DNA from: Silene latifolia
Lineage: Eukaryota > Streptophyta > Magnoliopsida > Caryophyllales > Caryophyllaceae
NCBI RefSeq assembly: GCF_048544455.1
Contig: NC_133529.1
Location: 51,455,401 to 51,519,400, forward strand
DNA: 64,000 nucleotides
Direction: 5' to 3'
Part shown: piece after piece, positions 60,239 to 64,000 of the stretch
Layout of the letters: each line of letters begins with the position of its first letter
Numbering within the stretch: position 1 is the first letter of the stretch
The notes under the pieces: generated by a model
Databases searched by the model: none
Told to the model about the DNA's origin: nothing
What the model saw: the letters and a program-made list of their open reading frames with translations, nothing else
Made by a program: the position numbers and the translations under genes

Positions 60239-61504
60239 TGTTGTAATAAGTGTCCTCCGACAATAATGCGATCACAACTGTCGATCATAATGATCACATG
60301 TTTAAATCTCATTTTTAAGAATACATGTGGGATGTAACATTTTACAGTCAACTGGTCCACACATATCGGTAATGATTGGCTGACTAGAGTTTGACATTAC
60401 TGTCGTGCGACGGTGGTGATCAGTTGATCCCCTTAGGTCATACCTATAGGGAAATACTCTTAATTGATTATTTAATTAATCGTACGCCGATACGAGTTAA
60501 TTAAATTGCTTAAAATTGACGGATGATTTTGTGAGTAAAGTTAACGTGTCTTATTGTAATTTGATTATATTAGATACGGTTTAAGTAATCGAATTGTTTT
60601 ATTACTTGGATAAAATTATTGTTTACGAAACAATTATAATTGAATGAATAATTTATTATAAATACAAGACGTTGTAATTTATAATTTGATAAACCGTTTT
60701 GGCACAAGTAATTACGAGTCGATTTCGTATATGACATATTTTATGAGTATGTTGATTTTTAATATGTTAAAAATACATTACAATTTCACATGTCAAGTAA
60801 CATGTCACATTTGTCACAATTGACAAATGACAAAATAAAATGGACTACCATTTTATAAAGTGTGCCGGAAAAAAGGGGGTGTTTTAGGTTTATATTGTGT
60901 TTTTATTTTAAGTGGAAAACATAATAATTACCACCTAATATAGCCTTGTATGCCTAGTTGATCTTGATAAGAACACAAGCTCATGCATTGGGTATTTGTG
61001 ACCCCTCCCCACCGGTTTTCAATAGAAAAACATAGAGAGTTTTTCCTCTATGACTCATTCTATCTTTACCTATTATTTTTCCTAGTGTAAGAAAAATATT
61101 CTCTCCACAATTTGGAGAAACTTAGAGAAGTAAAAACCTCATAAATCATTCCTCTTGACCGAAATATTCAAGAGCAATACAAATTATTTTTGTATCAAAT
61201 TTTAAGTTAGACTTTTATTATTACTAGATCATAATAATATTTGTTATTGAGAGGTTTCCTTGCGTATTCACTTTTGGGAGAGATTCTATACTTGAATCTT
61301 TGTTCATCCATTATTTGGAATGCTCAAGAACTAACAAGAAGGAGATCTTGTTGGTGCCCTTTAATCCGAAATCCCTAAGTAAGATTGACGATTTCTTCTC
61401 TTACTTCTATTTATGTTTGCATGCATAAGATTTGTATTTATATTATGACTAAATAATTGTCACATATATGAATATGTAAATTAATGAGATAATGATTTCT
61501 AACA
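60239..61504 (+). repeat. Right (3') LTR of Copia element 2
   Basis: 1266 bp, very similar to 52686-53960. It ends TTTCTAACA and is followed by CCAGG and the continuation of the Tat element. Confidence 0.9.
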
Positions 61505-62411
61505 CCAGGCTGATGCTCTGGCCAGCCTAGGTTCGAACTTTACCCCCACTGTTTTCGACAAAATACCAATTGTGCATTTATTAGAGCCAGCCATCAGCAG
61601 ACCTGAACAAGTCAATCCTGTCAATCAGGTTAATAACTCTTGGACTAAACCCTATTATGATTGGATTCTCCGAGGAATACTTCCTTAGGGTAGACATGAG
61701 GCAATGGCCTTTAAAATTAGAGCTTCAACTTATGTTATCATCAATAACACTTTGTTCAAGAGATCGCATGCTGGACCCTACCTGAGATGCTTGCAGCCTG
61801 ACGAAGCCAAACTAGTACTTCAAGAAATACAGGATGGACATTGTGGCAACCACGAAGGCGGAAAGAGCCTGGCAAGTAAAATTCTCAGGACAGGCTACTA
61901 CTGGCCTACACTGAGGGCTGACTGCCTAGAATACTGTTCAAAATGCGAAGCCTGTCAAATTCATGCACCAATCATACATTAGCCATCTGAACTCCTCCAT
62001 TCAATTTCCGCACCCTGGCCGTTCATAAAATGGGGCATGGATATTGTGGGAAAACTGCCCGTAGCTCCAGGATAAAAAGTATTCATGTTGGCTATGAGTG
62101 ATTACTTCTCCAAATGGATTGAGGCTGACTCTTTCAGGCAAGTAACTGAAAAAGAAGTAATATCCTTCATCAGGACAAACATCATTTGCAGATATGGAGT
62201 CCCATCAGAAATAGTATGTGATAATGGAACTCAATTTGTGGGGAAAAGGACCCAAGCATTTTTCCAAGAATGGAATATCAACCTGGTAACATCAACCCCT
62301 GGATACCCAAAAGCCAATGGCCAGGCCGAATCAAGCAATAAGGTAGTCATAAGCTGCCTAAAAAAGAAGCTAAAAAGAAGACGAGGCAGATGGGTCAAGA
62401 ACTTCCATTAG
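61505..62411 (+). pseudogene. End of second RNase H and integrase of the Tat-lineage element
   Basis: The RNase H tail (61505-61690) has one TAG where the duplicated copy has a CAG codon. Integrase then shows HCGNHEGG ... CSKCEACQ (zinc site), GMDIVGKL (first Asp), CDNGTQF (second Asp) and NGQAESSNK (Glu). Stops at 61981 and near 62073 break it; the core between them is open. The stop at 62409 precedes a frame change. Confidence 0.85.
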
Positions 62412-62415
62412 TACT

Positions 62416-62877
62416 ATGGGCGGCAGAATGACAACTCCAAAAGCGCAACATGCCAAACACCTTACTCCTGGTGTACGGGGTGAAGAAGCTGTCATTCCTG
62501 CGGAAGTACGAGTACCAACATCCAGATACAGCCTGGACAATATTGAGGCGAATAGAGACCTAATGCAAGATAACTTAGTTCTAGCAGAAGAGCTAAGAGA
62601 CGCTACCAAAATCAGGATGGCATCATATCAACAAGCAGTCGCCAAGACTTACAACAAAAACGTCAGGATCAGAGTCTTTAAAGAAGGAGACCTTGTCCTA
62701 CGCAAGGTATTTCCAAATAAGAAAGAAAAATCAGCAGGCAAACTGGCTCCCACATGGGAAGGCCCTTACTTAATTGATTCAATTGTTGGACAAGGAGCAT
62801 ACAGGCTCCAAACTCTAGAAGGGAAAATGATCCTGAGATCCTGGAATGTAACTCATTTAAAATTATTCCATATGTAA
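62416..62877 (+). pseudogene. Integrase C-terminal part of the Tat-lineage element
   Basis: Separate frame after 62411. TPGVRGEEAVIPAEV corresponds to the Y-GMEAVIP segment, then VRIRVFKEGDLVLRKVF and WEGPYLIDSIVGQGAYRL, the GPY/F module of Ty3/gypsy integrase, ending in a normal stop at 62875. A single frameshift near 62412-62420 divides it from the catalytic core. Confidence 0.85.
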
Positions 62878-63686
62878 AGATCAAATCAGGCTACAATCAG
62901 GTATAAATTCAATCACTACTCAACCTGACGTGCAACCTGATGAACTACATGTTTTACATGCCTTGTCTGCAATTTATATCTGTTCAACCAACCTACTTAT
63001 TTACTTCTTGAATCATGAACAATTATACATGATAAATAGTTATATGCATAAATATTCAGGATTGAGGGCTACTCTACTATATATTTCTGAAACAAAAATT
63101 ATGCACTTGACTGTGCCTGACGAGTTGGTAACCACCACCAGATACAGTAAATGTTAGGACCAATAAGGCATGAAATAATTGCCTGACCTGACTAGGTTTA
63201 CTGCCACGGATTACAACCGACTGGACGCAGCAAGACAGGTGCAAGGGTGTTCTCTCCCAAACACTTAGTCTAAATGCCCTCCTGACAGGCCGAATACCAA
63301 GCCCTCCAGCTAGGCAGGGGACATATACCCTTCTGACAGGCCGGTTTTCCCACCCCTTCAACCACTATAGCAAAAAACTATACTTGGTTGAATTACTCAT
63401 GAATAACAAAATAGAACAAAAATGATGTGCAGGTTATTCAAACAAAATGTTTAACAGGCCCAACAGGATGAAACTCACAAATTCAAACAAAGTCAAAAGC
63501 AAAATCAGCCAAAAAAGGCCACCATGCCTACATTAATAAAGCCCTTACCCCTTGGGGCAAAGGCACCAAAATATTCATAAAGGCCAGGGATAGTCTCCCT
63601 GACCAAGACAAGGACAAAAAAAAGAAAAATTGTTTGTCCAGGGACATCCCCCCCTGGATAGGTCAAATACCAATTAAAAAATAAAA
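62878..63686. other. Spacer between integrase and the antisense ORF
   Basis: No recognisable gene. The TCAGG/CCTGA word seen in the LTR recurs, and CTGACAGGCCG occurs twice (63282, 63333) in an imperfect repeat of about 50 bp. Tail-to-tail arrangement with the antisense ORF. Confidence 0.5.
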
Positions 63687-63998
63687 TTACTGCTTCTCCT
63701 TAGAAACAGTACCAGCATCAACATCCTGCTCCTTACTCTTAGCCGGATCAGCATCAACATCCTGCTCCCCTGGAGAGTCGACCTCCTGTTCATTTTCCAT
63801 GTTATGCAGGTCAGGATACTTTGAAGCAGCAAAAGCCATCTCAGCCTCAGGGTTCCACTTAGCCCTGGCCTCGACAGGCTCTAACATAGCAGCAGCCCTC
63901 CCCTTAATATAGAAGTAAAGGGAAGCATCATCTAGCTTAAACTCCAAGTCATCCCTCTCTTGGGTGAGCTCCTCATTTCTGTCCAACGCTTCCTGCAA
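63687..63998 (-). CDS. C-terminal end of the antisense extra ORF (partial)
   Basis: At least 103 residues open to the window edge; the N-terminus lies beyond it. A Glu/Asp-rich coiled-coil-like start is followed by FYIKGRAAAMLEPVEARAKW and NPEAEMAFAASKYPD, then an acidic tail with two QDVDA repeats. Placement antisense, downstream of integrase, is that of the extra ORFs common in Tat elements, whose function is not known. It is a different protein from the two antisense genes of the 26-kb element, as far as this piece shows. Confidence 0.65.
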   Translation of the reverse strand: MQEALDRNEELTQERDDLEFKLDDASLYFYIKGRAAAMLEPVEARAKWNPEAEMAFAASKYPDLHNMENEQEVDSPGEQDVDADPAKSKEQDVDAGTVSKEKQ

Positions 63999-64000
63999 AA

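Larger units (their letters stand above)
52686..61504 (+). mobile_element. Copia element 2, rearranged insertion in the Tat element
   Basis: Left LTR 52686-53960 and right LTR 60239-61504 (TGTTG(G/T)AATAAGTG ... TTTCTAACA). CCAGG lies before the left LTR, after the left LTR (53961-53965) and after the right LTR (61505-61509). After the left LTR come about 195 bp of the host Tat element, then Copia leader, decayed coding region, 3' region, polypurine tract and right LTR. So the left LTR looks like a solo LTR with its own target duplication, yet a Copia body and 3' LTR follow. Fusion of a solo-LTR allele with a full-length allele would explain this. Confidence 0.8.
47986..64000 (+). mobile_element. 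Tat-lineage Ty3/gypsy element, continues past the window
   Basis: Plus strand: 5' LTR 47986-48632, primer site 48641, gag-protease, RT, RNase H, second RNase H, integrase, then the end of an antisense ORF at the window edge. Dual RNase H and an antisense extra ORF place it in the Tat lineage, Retand-like by layout. The coding part has many stops and frameshifts. A Copia-type insertion occupies 52686-61504. The 3' LTR is not in the window. Confidence 0.85.

Noticed and set aside
59935..60360. 141-residue minus-strand ORF
   Set aside because: It runs across the 3' non-coding region, polypurine tract and LTR of Copia element 2, antisense to it, with no recognisable domain; the same LTR part in the left copy is not open in the same way.

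Overview
The window is nuclear DNA of a flowering plant. There is no ordinary host gene, rRNA, tRNA or CRISPR; almost every base can be assigned to transposable elements nested inside one another. Spliceosomal introns, LTR retrotransposons of the Tat/Ogre, Athila and Copia types, and a CACTA DNA transposon point to a eudicot with a repeat-rich genome. Lineage names here come from recognised motifs, not a database search. A Caryophyllales host is only a guess.

Left to right: 1-2884 is the leader and LTR of a minus-strand Ty3/gypsy element with an initiator-Met-type primer site. It is cut at 2885 by an old Ogre-like LTR (2885-5208). That LTR is cut at 5209 by a minus-strand Athila-like element (5209-39022) that has gag and protease but no reverse transcriptase or integrase. 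Inside the Athila element sits the main object, a 26-kb Ogre/Tat-like element (6935-33077, minus strand) with both LTRs, a GGACT target duplication, a primer site and a polypurine tract. It carries gag-protease, RT, two RNase H domains and integrase on the minus strand, plus two intron-containing genes on the plus strand (12408-15438, plant mobile domain-like; 16326-17901). This element was itself hit twice: by an Athila-type solo LTR (7703-9604) and by a CACTA element (18502-23195, duplication CTA) that carries captured exons of a long-chain acyl-CoA synthetase gene.

Right of 39022 lies a Copia element without LTRs in the window (39023-47985), split by a 3.5-kb solo LTR (41919-45459, duplication ACTAG). 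From 47986 to the window end is a second Tat-lineage element on the plus strand with gag-protease, RT, dual RNase H, integrase and the end of an antisense extra ORF. It is interrupted at 52686-61504 by a rearranged Copia insertion whose body is heavily decayed although its two LTRs are still very similar.

The most interesting signal is in the 26-kb element. A GC-rich palindromic cassette (core AGAGGCGCAGCA ... TGCTGCGTC) sits upstream of the TATA-like box in the LTR promoter and also upstream of both antisense genes, as if one regulatory module served three transcription units. The Athila LTRs, the solo LTR and the older Ogre-like LTR each have their own unrelated GC-rich palindrome cluster. 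Nearly all protein-coding regions carry stops or frameshifts, so the window is a graveyard of elements. The antisense gene at 16326-17901 is the only long spliced reading frame that still looks open.
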